From Verrucomicrobiales bacterium (GTDB lineage Bacteria; Verrucomicrobiota; Verrucomicrobiia; Verrucomicrobiales; DEV007), in NCBI GenBank assembly GCA_029213265.1, contig JARGNG010000024.1:1-64000 (forward strand): a DNA stretch of 64,000 nt, read 5' to 3'. A program made the translations under genes and the position numbers. Shown piece after piece: positions 27,247 to 35,854 of this stretch; the stretch's first letter is position 1, and every line of letters begins with the position of its first letter. The notes below the pieces were generated by a model. It worked only from the letters and a program-made list of their open reading frames with translations. It made no database searches and was not told the origin of the DNA.

Positions 27247-28602
27247 TCACTTCTTCGAATTTCGAAATTGATAGGTCTCATTGGTCAGCTTCTTCCGGGC
27301 CTGCTTGGAAAGCCCGTCGCTTCCGAGACCGGCTTCGGCTTCCTCAACCGATTGAATCTGGTCGGCGAGTTCCTCCTTCTGCGCCGCCGGAGCCGCTGCG
27401 AGGGCGGACTGCAGGGCGGCTTTCTGCGAAGCGAAGTTGGCCCGCGACGCCGCGATATTTCCCTGGTCGGCAAGAGCAACGGAGCGCTCCGTTTCCATCG
27501 CATTCCTCCAGACGATCGCCTCGGCCATCACATCACGATTGACGGTCGACTCCGCGATTTTCACATCTTCGGTGTATCCCACGACCACAGGGGCGGACCC
27601 TTTGTCGGCGTCGGTATCCGAGGAAATGGAGACGATCGCGATTTCTGAAATCTTTCCCACCGCCTCCTTCTCAATTTCGCATTCGAGATAAAGCTCGCGG
27701 GTCTGCTCACTGGAAAGGGTCGCAAAACGGATCGATTCCTTTTTCGACTTCAGTTCCTCCGGACGTCCGAGAAAACGGAGAGGGCGAACGCCTTCCGGAC
27801 ACTCGATACGAATCTCAATGTCCCGGGCGACGATCGCTTTCAGTTCTCCCAGCTCCTTGCGAAAGACATCGGGCAGCTTCTCGACGTCGGCGACGTAGTA
27901 GTAGTTGGCATCACTCGCCTCCGCGAGTGCGGTCATGAGAGTTTCATTGTAGTCGTCTCCCAATCCAATCGTCGTCACCGACATTCCCTTGCGGGCGAGA
28001 GTTGTTCCGAGGGTCGCGATCTCGCGGTTGCTGCTCGGCCCGACATTGGCAATGCCGTCGGAAAGGAGCATGACGCGATTGATTCGATTCTTGCTGAGAA
28101 ACTCCTGCAACTGTCGACCACCGCTTTCGACTCCACCATACAGGGCCGTGCTGCCGCCGGTCTCAATCTGGCGGATGCAGCGCTTGATCTCGCTCTTCCG
28201 GTTGCCGAGACGGGCCGCCGGAAATACGACCTCCACCTCGGTTTCATAGACGACGAGGGAAAAGACATCCTCTTCATCGAGTTGATCGACCAGCAACATC
28301 GCGGCCTGCTTGGCCTGCTCGAGCTTGGCCCCGCTCATGGAACCGCTGCGATCGAGAACAACGGCGAGATTCAGGGGCATTCGATCGCCGGAGGGAACTT
28401 TTCCTCCCTCGATCTCGATCTTGATGACCACCTTCTCCGACTGCCCCTGCTTTGCAATCATCGGGCGATCGATCGACTGACGCCAAGTCAGCCGGGCATC
28501 GTCCGGTGCTTTGCTTTCTTCCCGGGCTGCAGATATGACATTCACGCCGAGGAGCAAAGCTGCTCCCAGCACCGACACGGATTTAGTAAGGATTGTGTCC
28601 AT
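27247..28602 (-). CDS. Secreted von Willebrand factor A domain protein
   Basis: 451 residues from the ATG at 28602, which gives a signal peptide (MDTILTKSVSVLGAALLLGVNVISAA); ATG at 28632 is an alternative. The VWA domain has a full MIDAS metal site: DRSGSMSG, a TGGSTALYGG Thr and a LLSDGIANVG Asp. The later part shows the beta-sandwich segments found in TerY/YfbK-like VWA proteins (IEIRIECPEGVRPLRFLG) and an Ala-rich helical C-terminus with VWRNAMETERSVALADQG. The gene is translationally coupled to the kinase gene that follows. It may be a periplasmic sensor partner of the kinase (inference). Confidence 0.88.
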   Translation of the reverse strand: MDTILTKSVSVLGAALLLGVNVISAAREESKAPDDARLTWRQSIDRPMIAKQGQSEKVVIKIEIEGGKVPSGDRMPLNLAVVLDRSGSMSGAKLEQAKQAAMLLVDQLDEEDVFSLVVYETEVEVVFPAARLGNRKSEIKRCIRQIETGGSTALYGGVESGGRQLQEFLSKNRINRVMLLSDGIANVGPSSNREIATLGTTLARKGMSVTTIGLGDDYNETLMTALAEASDANYYYVADVEKLPDVFRKELGELKAIVARDIEIRIECPEGVRPLRFLGRPEELKSKKESIRFATLSSEQTRELYLECEIEKEAVGKISEIAIVSISSDTDADKGSAPVVVGYTEDVKIAESTVNRDVMAEAIVWRNAMETERSVALADQGNIAASRANFASQKAALQSALAAAPAAQKEELADQIQSVEEAEAGLGSDGLSKQARKKLTNETYQFRNSKK

Positions 28603-28674
28603 AGGAATACCTACGGTCACTTTCGAAGCCATTTGTCAGGGCGGCGTAAAAGAGTTGTCAGGAAGTTGTAAACG

Positions 28675-28706
28675 AAAAAAGGCGCCCCGTTTCCGGGACG
28701 CCTTTT
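28675..28706 (-). terminator. Intrinsic terminator downstream of the winged-helix protein gene
   Basis: A GC-rich stem (GGCGCCCCG at 28681-28689 with CGGGACGCC at 28694-28702, one mismatch) is flanked by A-run and T-run; on the minus strand it is followed by six T residues. It lies 37-68 bases past the stop of the 28743-29777 gene and separates it from the VWA operon. The A/T flanks mean it could also act weakly on the + strand. Confidence 0.78.
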
Positions 28707-28742
28707 CAAATTTGTCTCTACACCAGGGAAAGAACAAAAAAA

Positions 28743-29777
28743 TCAGGCAACATACTCCTCTGCCACCGTTCCCGTGGCGCGCTCGAAATCATCGAACTCG
28801 CGGGAGGTCAGGGCGCGCTCATCGAGGAGACAGCGGGAGACCCACTTCTCAAAACGGGCAAAATCAGGATTCTCGTTCGCCGCATGAAGAACGTGCTGCC
28901 AATCATAGGTCTGACCGGCATCGGGGGCGGCATAACGACGAATCTGGAGAAGGCCCTGAATCGCTTCGAATTCACGTGGCTGGAGATTTTCAATCGCAGC
29001 CGGCTCCGGCATGTCGTCGAGAATATCCGCATCCAGTCCGAAACTGATCACGCCAATTCCGTAGCGGGAAGCAAAGCGGCGGACCTCTTCGATGATCTGG
29101 GGATCTTCGATCGGAGCGGCGATCAGCAGTTCCGCTGCATTCGCCCACTCGGAGGTGGAAAGGCACTGATACAAATCTTCGAAAATAGTCGCGTGATTGA
29201 GCTCAAGCCTGAGCTTTACACTGGATACCCGCATCGGCGACTGCCCGAGACGGCGCTGCACCTCCAGCTTCTGCTTGTTGAGAGTCACGACATCATCGGA
29301 GTTCTCCCCGGCGAGCCAGTCCACGACCACGAGATCAGGGACGCGCCAGCGGTTCGCATCGGCATCTGCCGAAAAGGAACGCTCAAAAGAAAACGGGAAC
29401 TGCTGCACCGACTCCAGGTATCGTTGAACGACCGCGCGGAACTTGGCGGCGCGGGCCAACGAGAGATCCATGTCCGCGGAATTCAATCCGTTTCCGTCTT
29501 CCTGTTCGACGCCGTGGTGGAAAAGATTGCGGGCACTGTTGACGGTGTGAATCGTCGAAGTCCGCAGGTAATATCCCTGTCCCTGCTCCACTTTCGCAAT
29601 CGGCGAAGACGGGTCGCAGGACATGATCGAAAAATGATACCGGAGAGTCGCGTCCGAGTAATCCTGCTTGAGGCGATGCTTCACCATCTCAATGAGCTCC
29701 GTTCCCTTGATGGCCTGTGCCGGATTTCTTGGCAGAATGTCAGGAAGGATTTCTTTGAGTTGGTCGCGCAGATTCAT
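28743..29777 (-). CDS. COG2958-like protein with N-terminal winged helix, function unknown
   Basis: 344 residues. The N-terminal 70 residues look like a HARE-type or winged-helix domain (AQAIKGTELIEMVKHRLKQDYSDATLRYHFSIM). A 230-residue alpha/beta part follows, with VSSVKLRLELNHATIFEDLYQCLSTSEWANAAELLIAA and EEVRRFASRYGIGVISFGLD. The WAN-x-A-LL and GIGVI pattern recalls uncharacterised COG2958-type proteins thought to have a restriction-endonuclease-like fold, but no catalytic motif is certain. It lies alone between two terminator-like regions, upstream of a hairpin-forming leader (29778-29980). A role in DNA binding is plausible; a function cannot be named. Confidence 0.62.
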   Translation of the reverse strand: MNLRDQLKEILPDILPRNPAQAIKGTELIEMVKHRLKQDYSDATLRYHFSIMSCDPSSPIAKVEQGQGYYLRTSTIHTVNSARNLFHHGVEQEDGNGLNSADMDLSLARAAKFRAVVQRYLESVQQFPFSFERSFSADADANRWRVPDLVVVDWLAGENSDDVVTLNKQKLEVQRRLGQSPMRVSSVKLRLELNHATIFEDLYQCLSTSEWANAAELLIAAPIEDPQIIEEVRRFASRYGIGVISFGLDADILDDMPEPAAIENLQPREFEAIQGLLQIRRYAAPDAGQTYDWQHVLHAANENPDFARFEKWVSRCLLDERALTSREFDDFERATGTVAEEYVA

Positions 29778-29809
29778 GTGAGTGGTGAGGGAGCTAGTTG
29801 AGTGGTTCT

Positions 29810-29929
29810 TTAAAATTAAAGCGGTCGGGTCAGAACCAAGCCGTAATTTTTAAATATCCAGACAGCATCTGGACACTGGGTCAAGCGATTCGTTCAAAAA
29901 GTTGATAATTAAGGCCGCTTTAATTTTAA
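29810..29929. repeat. Paired 15-bp inverted repeat in the leader of the winged-helix protein gene
   Basis: The arm at 29810-29824 (TTAAAATTAAAGCGG) is exactly repeated in inverse orientation at 29915-29929, with 90 bases between. Within the interval, TCCAGA and TCTGGA (29857-29873) form a smaller hairpin. The sequence lies between the start of the 29777 gene and the stop of the DUF1080 gene, so it could be a binding site or a structured leader for the minus-strand gene. No function is shown. Confidence 0.6.
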
Positions 29930-29980
29930 TTTTTGACAATTTTATAATTTCCATGAAGAAGGCGCTCATGAAGAGAGCGA

Positions 29981-30859
29981 TCACTTTTTCACTTCGAGGT
30001 TCCGCCAGGTGATCTTGCGGTAGGCGGCCCGGGTCTGAAAACTCGCAATTCCGATCGGAGCCGACAGCTCGATGTCTCCCGGAAGGAGACTGATTTTCCG
30101 GTCTTTCAACTCCAGGTCGACCATCAGGTCCTCGTCGAGCCAGGCTTCCAGTTTGGCGTCGGTCACGCGGACCTTCACTTTGTACCAGCGGTCTTTCTCA
30201 AAGCCCTCGATGTTCATCGTCTCATTCTCCGAGGCATTGAGATCGTCGACGCACGAGATTCCCACGATCCCGCCGCCCCAGCCACCAATGACATACGTGG
30301 CATGACTGTCTTTCACCGGAAAGGTCAGCGCGCAGAAAAAGTCATAGCCATCGAGCTTTTTCGCCTCTAGCTCGATCTCGTAATTCGAGGTCGCCGGAAC
30401 TTCCCCGCCCCAGTGCACCCCCGTCATGACGGCACCGAAGCCGAATTCAAGGCTCCCTTCTTCATCGAGGAACACATCGCCCTCTCCTCCAAACTGCGTC
30501 TTTTCCCAGTCGCCGAGATCTTTGCCGTTGAGAAGGCTGATCTCGGAGGGCTTCTTCTTTTCTTTCGCGGCCGGCTTTTCCGCCTTCGCCGCCGCCTGGG
30601 CGCCTTCGTCTTTTTTCTCTGCCGCGGCAGCGTCTTTCAAGACGATGACCTCAGCGGATTCCGGAGCCGGGTCGGGGACAACGACCTCGACCGCGAGAGG
30701 CTCCAGCTTCGTGCGCTCCAATCCTCCTTCGCCGGTGTCAGGATTCTCATTCCATGACCAGACAAAGATTCCCGTTTTTCCATACAGTGCCTGATGCATC
30801 ACGACACCGGAAATGAGAAATCCCACAACAAAAACTACGAGTCCGCTAAAATGTTTCAC
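29981..30859 (-). CDS. DUF1080 (3-keto-disaccharide hydrolase-like) membrane-anchored protein
   Basis: 292 residues. An uncleaved or cleaved N-terminal hydrophobic segment (LVVFVVGFLISGVVM) is followed by an Ala/Lys/Glu-rich linker at about 65-100. The DUF1080 jelly-roll follows from about residue 104, with LLNGKDLGDWEKT, GSLEFGFGAVMTGVHWGGEVPATSNYEIELEAKK, and the closing ASFQTRAAYRKITWRNLEVK. DUF1080 domains are common in Verrucomicrobia and planctomycetes, often with carbohydrate-related enzymes; some act on 3-keto sugars. The exact substrate cannot be told. A second DUF1080 gene lies at 44039-44776. Confidence 0.84.
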   Translation of the reverse strand: MKHFSGLVVFVVGFLISGVVMHQALYGKTGIFVWSWNENPDTGEGGLERTKLEPLAVEVVVPDPAPESAEVIVLKDAAAAEKKDEGAQAAAKAEKPAAKEKKKPSEISLLNGKDLGDWEKTQFGGEGDVFLDEEGSLEFGFGAVMTGVHWGGEVPATSNYEIELEAKKLDGYDFFCALTFPVKDSHATYVIGGWGGGIVGISCVDDLNASENETMNIEGFEKDRWYKVKVRVTDAKLEAWLDEDLMVDLELKDRKISLLPGDIELSAPIGIASFQTRAAYRKITWRNLEVKK

Positions 30860-31003
30860 GCCCCAGAATTCACCGAACCGCCCCTTCTCTGCAAGAGAAA
30901 TCAGGTCCGTTTATCCGACTCAAAAAGCCTGCCTCGAAACAGCCGGCGTCCCGGGGAAAGGAAAAGGTTCGGATTTCCCGGGGACGGCCGGTCCGGGCAT
31001 CGC

Positions 31004-31029
31004 TCTGAAAGCCGTATGGCTTCCGCTAC
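31004..31029 (-). repeat. REP-like element, family A, single copy
   Basis: Reading the minus strand from 31029: GTAGCGGAAGCCATACGGCTTTC. It has GTAG at its head and a hairpin AAGCC/GGCTT with loop ATAC (minus strand). It sits in the gap between the DUF1080 gene and the CE15 gene. It belongs to the same family as the copies at 48.7 and 55.3 kb. Confidence 0.6.
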
Positions 31030-31038
31030 GTTCCCGCT

Positions 31039-32313
31039 TCAGGGAAGGGAGTGAATTGCCTTGAGATACTGCTCCCAGTCGTAGTCCGTCACATCGTGTT
31101 TGCCCGCCCGGATGTGATACCGAACCTCTCCCCCGACCGGCTCGTGCAGTCCCGGCAGGGATTCGGCGGCAATCCCCGCCTTCCCGAGAAGCTCAAAGAC
31201 AGGGCTCGCGTGTTTGACGGAAAGAAACTCGCCCCTCGGATCGGCCCACTCATCGCCCTCGGCACTGGCGACATAGACCCGGCGGGGGGCAATCAGAGCG
31301 ATCAACTGATGCTGATCCACCGGCAGGCTCGATTCGTTTTCGTTGTACTGACGGAAGTTTTCACAGAACCAATGGGGAAAACTGTTATTGATGCGGGAGA
31401 CCCGCTCGCCGAAGCGCCGCCGGCTCAGGGCCGCGCCCCCGCAACCGGAGTTGTTCGAGATCGTCAGGGCAAAGCGATCATCCTGCGCCCCCGCCCAGAG
31501 GGCCGTTTTCCCGAGACGGGAATGGCCAAACACCGCGACCCGGCCCTGATCGACCTGCTCATCGCTTTCCAGAAAGTCGCGCACCCGGCTCGTTGCCCAG
31601 GCCCAGGCACCGATCGATCCCCAGTCCCCTTTTCCGGGAACGCCGAAGGGTTCGTGGACGCCGTTTTTAAATTCATCATGAAAATCCGGATCGACATCCC
31701 CATAGTAAAAAGTCGCGAGAGCCGCGCCCGAGTCGATGATCATTTCCACCGGCCAGCGTGAGGAGCGAAAGCCCCGCGCTTTTTCGGTCGCTTTGTGTTC
31801 GACCACCACTCCCGCTTTTCGATCCGAGCTACTCTCCGATACCCAGTTCTGATTCAGCGCGATTTCCGGGGAGGGATGGATCGAGTGATTGCCCCGGAAA
31901 TTCAGAGCGACAAAAGTCGGAACCCCCGCCTCCGGGACTTCCTTCGGCTTGATCAGGAGAAGGTCGAGGAACGGGCCGTCGCTTCCTTCGGAAAAATGAA
32001 TCCGGATTTCCTCCAGAGTCGCTTTCCCGCCGAGGAAGGAATCCAGCTTCTTCGTCGATTCGAAATGCATCCCCTCCGGCGTCCCCTGCAGAGTCTTGCC
32101 ATAGACATGATGAGAAAAGAGCCGGAGCAATTCCGCCCGCCGCTTCCACCAGTCGGCCGCCGTCTCCACCTTCTCCCCGTTTTCAAACACGAGCGGATCC
32201 GGAAGCGTGTACTCCGGAACCTCCTTCTCGTCATAGATCGGAACATATTCCTCTGCAGGCAGAAAGGCAGCGCTCAGCAGGAGGAGGAGACAGGAAAGAA
32301 AAATACGGGCCAT
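31039..32313 (-). CDS. Alpha/beta-hydrolase resembling CE15 glucuronoyl esterases
   Basis: 424 residues with a signal peptide (MARIFLSCLLLLLSAAFLPAEE). The nucleophile elbow is in FGHSRLGKTALWAGAQDDRFALTISNNSGCGGAALSRR, and the segment SFPHWFCENFRQYNEN follows; both blocks are typical of CE15 enzymes, whose motif is GCSRxG. Here the Cys is replaced by His (GHSRLGK). The catalytic His is probably in IRAGKHDVTDYDWEQYL near the C-terminus. CE15 enzymes cut ester bonds between lignin and glucuronic acid in xylan. The enzyme is probably secreted; its substrate remains uncertain. Confidence 0.86.
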   Translation of the reverse strand: MARIFLSCLLLLLSAAFLPAEEYVPIYDEKEVPEYTLPDPLVFENGEKVETAADWWKRRAELLRLFSHHVYGKTLQGTPEGMHFESTKKLDSFLGGKATLEEIRIHFSEGSDGPFLDLLLIKPKEVPEAGVPTFVALNFRGNHSIHPSPEIALNQNWVSESSSDRKAGVVVEHKATEKARGFRSSRWPVEMIIDSGAALATFYYGDVDPDFHDEFKNGVHEPFGVPGKGDWGSIGAWAWATSRVRDFLESDEQVDQGRVAVFGHSRLGKTALWAGAQDDRFALTISNNSGCGGAALSRRRFGERVSRINNSFPHWFCENFRQYNENESSLPVDQHQLIALIAPRRVYVASAEGDEWADPRGEFLSVKHASPVFELLGKAGIAAESLPGLHEPVGGEVRYHIRAGKHDVTDYDWEQYLKAIHSLP

Positions 32314-32397
32314 TTCCCAACCTAGTCAGGCGGCCCTGTCGGGATCAATGCCGAAATCGGGGATTGATCGCGTATCCCCGAGCAGGTATCGAAGGTC

Positions 32398-33009
32398 ATG
32401 AATTTCCTCGCCCACCTCCATCTCGCCGAACCGACTCCCGAGTCGCGGCTCGGAAATTTGCTGGGGGACTTCGTCAAAGGGCTGCCGTGGGACGGGCGAT
32501 ATTCGCCCGAAATCTGGATGGGAATCATGGAGCATCGCTACGTCGATTCCTTCACCGATTCGCACGACGCCTGGAAACAAAGCCGCAACCTCCTCCCCGG
32601 AGGCCTCCGCCGCTACGCCGGCATCGTCGTCGACATCTACTACGACTACTTCCTGCATCTACACTGGGAACAGTTTTCCGACGGGGTGCCCATCGAGACC
32701 TTCATCGAGTCCGCCCACGACGATCTCGAATCGATTCTCTCCACGGCCCCCAACCAGGCGCGGGAGGCGATTCGTGCCATGATCTCCCAGCGATGGCTCA
32801 CCGAATACGCCAGCCTCGAGGGAATCGAGCGAACCCTCCATCGCGTGTCCCATCGCTCCCCCATTCTCCATTCCATCTTCGACGCCTCCGAAGTTCTCGC
32901 CCGGCACCTCCCGAAAATGGAGCAGCACTTTCTCGAATTCTATCCCGACCTCCTCGACTACATGGCGCCACTGAGAAAGAAGCTGGAGGTTGATAGGAGT
33001 GAGGAGTGA
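32398..33009 (+). CDS. ACP phosphodiesterase-like protein (AcpH family)
   Basis: 203 residues. The N-terminus MNFLAHLHLAEPTPESRLGNLLGDFVKG is the family signature, followed by GIMEHRYVDSFTDSHDAWKQSRNLL and YAGIVVDIYYDYFLHLHW. AcpH releases the 4'-phosphopantetheine group of acyl carrier protein; its HD-like His/Asp residues can be seen in HRYVDSFTDSH and VVDIYYDYFLH. The C-terminal 30 residues (MAPLRKKLEVDRSEE) extend past the usual end. The LprI-like gene starts 81 bases downstream of its stop. Confidence 0.88.
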   Translation: MNFLAHLHLAEPTPESRLGNLLGDFVKGLPWDGRYSPEIWMGIMEHRYVDSFTDSHDAWKQSRNLLPGGLRRYAGIVVDIYYDYFLHLHWEQFSDGVPIETFIESAHDDLESILSTAPNQAREAIRAMISQRWLTEYASLEGIERTLHRVSHRSPILHSIFDASEVLARHLPKMEQHFLEFYPDLLDYMAPLRKKLEVDRSEE

Positions 33010-33089
33010 GGGATATGATTCGCATTCGTCCGGGTCCACCTGGGGTTCGCCCCTTTCCCTGCCGATCTCTTTTGTGTATTCTCCCGGGC

Positions 33090-33806
33090 ATGAATTTCCG
33101 CACGCTCTTTTTTGCCACCCTTCTCGCCGGCCTTTCCCTTTCGGCCCTGTCCCAGGAAAAGACACTGACCGGAGCACAGGAAGCCTTCGCGAAACTGGAT
33201 CGCGCGCTCAACGAATCCTACCAGAAAGCCAGGGCGACACTTCCCGAGCACCTCTTTGAACAGGTTCGGGAGGAACAACGCAACTGGATCGAATACCGCG
33301 ACCAGCGGGCCGCGACCGCCGCCCGACTCGACGGAGGCGCCGACGAGGGAAAGGAAAAGGCCAATCCCGAATACTGGAATGCCCTCGCCTACCTCACCGA
33401 AACCCGCATTAAGATCCTCCGGGCCTGGACCCGGGTCGATCAGTTTTCGAAAAGCTGGGAAGGCGTCTGGACCGACGGCTACGGCGGGCATCTCCTCATC
33501 GCCGAAGACGAAGCCGGGAACCTCACCTTCACCTGCAGCGCCGTCCGCGGAGCGAGCTACCACAACGGACACATCGCCGGGACCGCCAAAGCCTACCAGT
33601 CCACCGCCCGCTTCTCCACGACCGCGGAAGGCGAAGAGAAAGAAACCTGGCTCACCTTTCTGCAGGAGGACGACGGGCGCCTCCGCATCATCGGGGAGAA
33701 CACCGAACACTTTCACGGCGCCCGGGCCTACTTCGACGGCAGGTATCTCCGCGTCCGGGAGCTGACGGCGGAGGATCGGAAGGAGATTGCAGATCCGGGC
33801 TTTTGA
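33090..33806 (+). CDS. Secreted LprI-like (DUF1311) protein
   Basis: 238 residues from the ATG at 33090, which begins a signal peptide (MNFRTLFFATLLAGLSLSALSQ). The mature N-terminus holds a DUF1311/LprI-type helical domain, recognisable by LDRALNESYQKARATLPEHLFEQVREEQRNWIEYRDQRA. LprI proteins of mycobacteria inhibit lysozyme; others have no known role. The C-terminal 110 residues are a separate beta-rich domain (WTDGYGGHLLIAEDEAGNLTFTCSA) of unknown type. A further in-frame start at 33006 would put a non-signal sequence in front and is less likely. Confidence 0.8.
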   Translation: MNFRTLFFATLLAGLSLSALSQEKTLTGAQEAFAKLDRALNESYQKARATLPEHLFEQVREEQRNWIEYRDQRAATAARLDGGADEGKEKANPEYWNALAYLTETRIKILRAWTRVDQFSKSWEGVWTDGYGGHLLIAEDEAGNLTFTCSAVRGASYHNGHIAGTAKAYQSTARFSTTAEGEEKETWLTFLQEDDGRLRIIGENTEHFHGARAYFDGRYLRVRELTAEDRKEIADPGF

Positions 33807-33854
33807 GCGGGCGGAAAGCACGTTGCGCGCGGCACCCGGCGCCCGGAATCACGA

Positions 33855-34415
33855 TCATAGAGCGATCTGCCATTCCTTGATCGCTTCGATCGGGCAGACC
33901 AGCATGAGAACGTTCAGCGTCAGGTTGTCGCGAATCGTGACGAGCAGGATCAGTTCGATGACGACAAAGAGAATGACCGAGCGCCGCAGGCCCAGCCAGT
34001 TCGCGAGGGCGAAGCCGGCCACGCAGGCGAGAATGTCACCCATCGCATTCACGACGGTGTCCCCTTCGTAGCCGAGACTGACGGTGACGGCGCGATACCG
34101 CTCAATCACCCACGGACTGTTTTCGAGGATCTCCCAGAGGCATTCGAGGAAAGTGGCCCACCAGAGCCGCCACAGAAACGTCATCTTCGGGACGAGCCAC
34201 AGGCCGATCAAAAACAGCGCCACCCCGTGAAGTACATGGGTGAAGGTGTAGGGGTCGAGCAGGTGCTGCGAACAATGGGAGCTCCAGATATCCCCGTCCC
34301 AGAAGCGGATCTGCCCACAGGCGCACCACCAGTCACGCCCCTCAAAGCGCAGGACAAAGGTGGTGACGACCAGCAGTAAAGCGTAGAGCAAGAGCCGGGT
34401 GACTTTCGGAGGCAT
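33855..34415 (-). CDS. DUF2585 family membrane protein
   Basis: 186 residues from the ATG at 34415 (34445 is the other possible start). It has four to five hydrophobic segments and the family pattern WWCACGQIRFWDGDIWSSHCSQHLLDPYTFTHVLHGV, followed by WRLWWATFLECLWEILENSPWVIERYR and GDTVVNAMGDILACVAGF. The conserved Cys, His, Glu and Asp residues near the membrane suggest an enzyme site, but none is established. Function unknown. It is convergent with the LprI-like gene. Confidence 0.83.
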   Translation of the reverse strand: MPPKVTRLLLYALLLVVTTFVLRFEGRDWWCACGQIRFWDGDIWSSHCSQHLLDPYTFTHVLHGVALFLIGLWLVPKMTFLWRLWWATFLECLWEILENSPWVIERYRAVTVSLGYEGDTVVNAMGDILACVAGFALANWLGLRRSVILFVVIELILLVTIRDNLTLNVLMLVCPIEAIKEWQIAL

Positions 34416-34482
34416 GGAGGGGATTATGAAGAAATCCCGGACCAATGGCGACGTAGAAATCGCGAATAGGAGCCTCTGTTTC

Positions 34483-35301
34483 CTATACCGGGGCTTCTTT
34501 TGCTTCCAGAGAATCCATCACTGATGCGATTCCATTCCAGAGCCGTATGCGAGCTTGCAAAGCCTCTACCGCCGCCTGGGTGGCTTCCCGTTGAAGAACG
34601 GGATCCCCTTCACATAGCAGATTCACCATCTTCGCTCCCATTTCCCCGTGTTCGTCTCCGTCCAGTTCGATGTGCCGCTCCAGATAGTAGCGCAGCGTGG
34701 TCAGCTTACCGGGAAACTGACGATCCAACCCGTGTATCAGTTGGGTGAACATCTCTGGAATCAAATCTTCACGTCCGTAGGTAAAGGCCGCAACGATTTC
34801 GTGAGGTCGCCCGCGCTCAATCAGTGCAAAAGTATTCTGAACAAAAGCGACTGACTCAATGGGCACACCGGCCTGTTGCAGTGCTGTATCCACAGACTGT
34901 CCGGAGTCCAGCAACCGGGTAAACCGGTTCACCTGTGAAGTGTTGGCTCCAGCTTCCCTCATAGCTTGTAAATAAAGCTCGAAGTGACTTGACGCACCAC
35001 CGGCGGGCAGGAAATCGCTTTCTTCGGCCAGCACAATTTCATTCACCAGGCGGCGCACTTCTCCATTGCCTTCAGGGAGCCAGGGGATACTTACGCAGGT
35101 CAGTCTTACCTGCAGGGCTTTCAGCAGTGACATGAAATCCCACACCGCGAACACATGGTATTCCATGAAAACCGCCAGATCTTCTACCGATTGCATTCGA
35201 TTATAAAGCGGATGCTCCAAGAGCACCTGCCGCTCAGGCTCAATGGCTTCGGCGAGGCTGTTTTGAATTCCGTTCATCTTGGTTCCATTTGAAATAGTCA
35301 T
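34483..35301 (-). CDS. DUF3050 (haem-oxygenase-like fold) protein
   Basis: 272 residues from the ATG at 35301 (ATG 35277, preceded by GGA, is an alternative). It matches the DUF3050 pattern closely: LLEHPLYNRMQSVEDLAVFMEYHVFAVWDFMSLLKALQVRLTC, NEIVLAEESDFLPAGGASSHFELYLQAMREAG, and FTYGREDLIPEMFTQL, RHIELDGDEHGEMG. The spaced Glu, His and Asp residues (EYH, EES, ELDGDEH) could bind two metals as in haem-oxygenase-like diiron oxidases. The reading frame stays open back to 35556, but that 85-residue stretch is low in similarity and overlaps a repeat, so it is not taken as coding. The PaaK-like gene lies upstream on the same strand. Confidence 0.8.
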   Translation of the reverse strand: MTISNGTKMNGIQNSLAEAIEPERQVLLEHPLYNRMQSVEDLAVFMEYHVFAVWDFMSLLKALQVRLTCVSIPWLPEGNGEVRRLVNEIVLAEESDFLPAGGASSHFELYLQAMREAGANTSQVNRFTRLLDSGQSVDTALQQAGVPIESVAFVQNTFALIERGRPHEIVAAFTYGREDLIPEMFTQLIHGLDRQFPGKLTTLRYYLERHIELDGDEHGEMGAKMVNLLCEGDPVLQREATQAAVEALQARIRLWNGIASVMDSLEAKEAPV

Positions 35302-35309
35302 ACTCTGGC

Positions 35310-35327
35310 GGTAGCGGAATACGTCCG
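35310..35327 (+). repeat. REP-like element, family A, partial copy
   Basis: GGTAGCGGAATACGTCCG differs at one position in 18 from the arm at 55269-55286. The other arm is not visible. It lies just upstream of the DUF3050 start, inside a 550-base stretch (35302-35854) without an intact gene. Confidence 0.5.
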
Positions 35328-35659
35328 CAAATGTCCCCGGGATGCCGACAAAAAGCGATGCTCCTGCGGAGGGCTTTGGAAGTTGAGTGACGGAACAGGG
35401 CGCGTCCTCTGGTTGTACAGCGTTAGACGATCCATCCAGCTCTGTTACCAAATGCTTTCCAACTGGCCTCTCTTTGCGTGCTTGATCAGAAGAGGAAACC
35501 CCTTCCGAAACTGAATCGAAGAACGGATTTTTCTTTGCCTTCCTCTCTCTCGTCATTCCCGGTTCCGCTGTCCTGTTTCGAGACGGCCATCCCTCCCCGG
35601 AGGTCTGGTCGCATGCCTTCCCCGATTAGGTCGGCTCGGCCAAAATCGCTCTGAGTGAA

Positions 35660-35823
35660 GATGGAACGCAATGGATTCTTCCCCAGGGTGACGGCAGCGA
35701 ATTGGTCCGGCCCTTCGACGGGGCTTCCGGAATCGAGATTTCCGGCAATGCCCCTGACAACTGGCTAACGGTCAACTTCCTTCACGGAAATCCGATCCCG
35801 GAGGATTCCAAGGATTCCAGGTC
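35660..35823 (+). pseudogene. Possible fragment of a repetitive surface protein
   Basis: The + frame from about 35665 is open and protein-like (KIALSEDGTQWILPQGDGSELV, then GIEISGNAPDNWLTVNFLHGNPIPED). The GxEISGNAxDNxLTVxFxxGNPIP pattern recalls repeat units of large verrucomicrobial/planctomycetal surface proteins. It is cut by a TAG just before and runs into a 17-base repeat (35814-35830). No start or full domain is present. The rest of the stretch 35302-35854 holds nothing else recognisable. Confidence 0.3.
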
Positions 35824-35854
35824 TGTCCCTCTATCGATCCTCCCCGGCAACGAG

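Noticed and set aside
35302-35556. 85-residue N-terminal extension of the DUF3050 gene
   Set aside because: The family's similarity begins only at about 35270. The extension overlaps a REP-like element.
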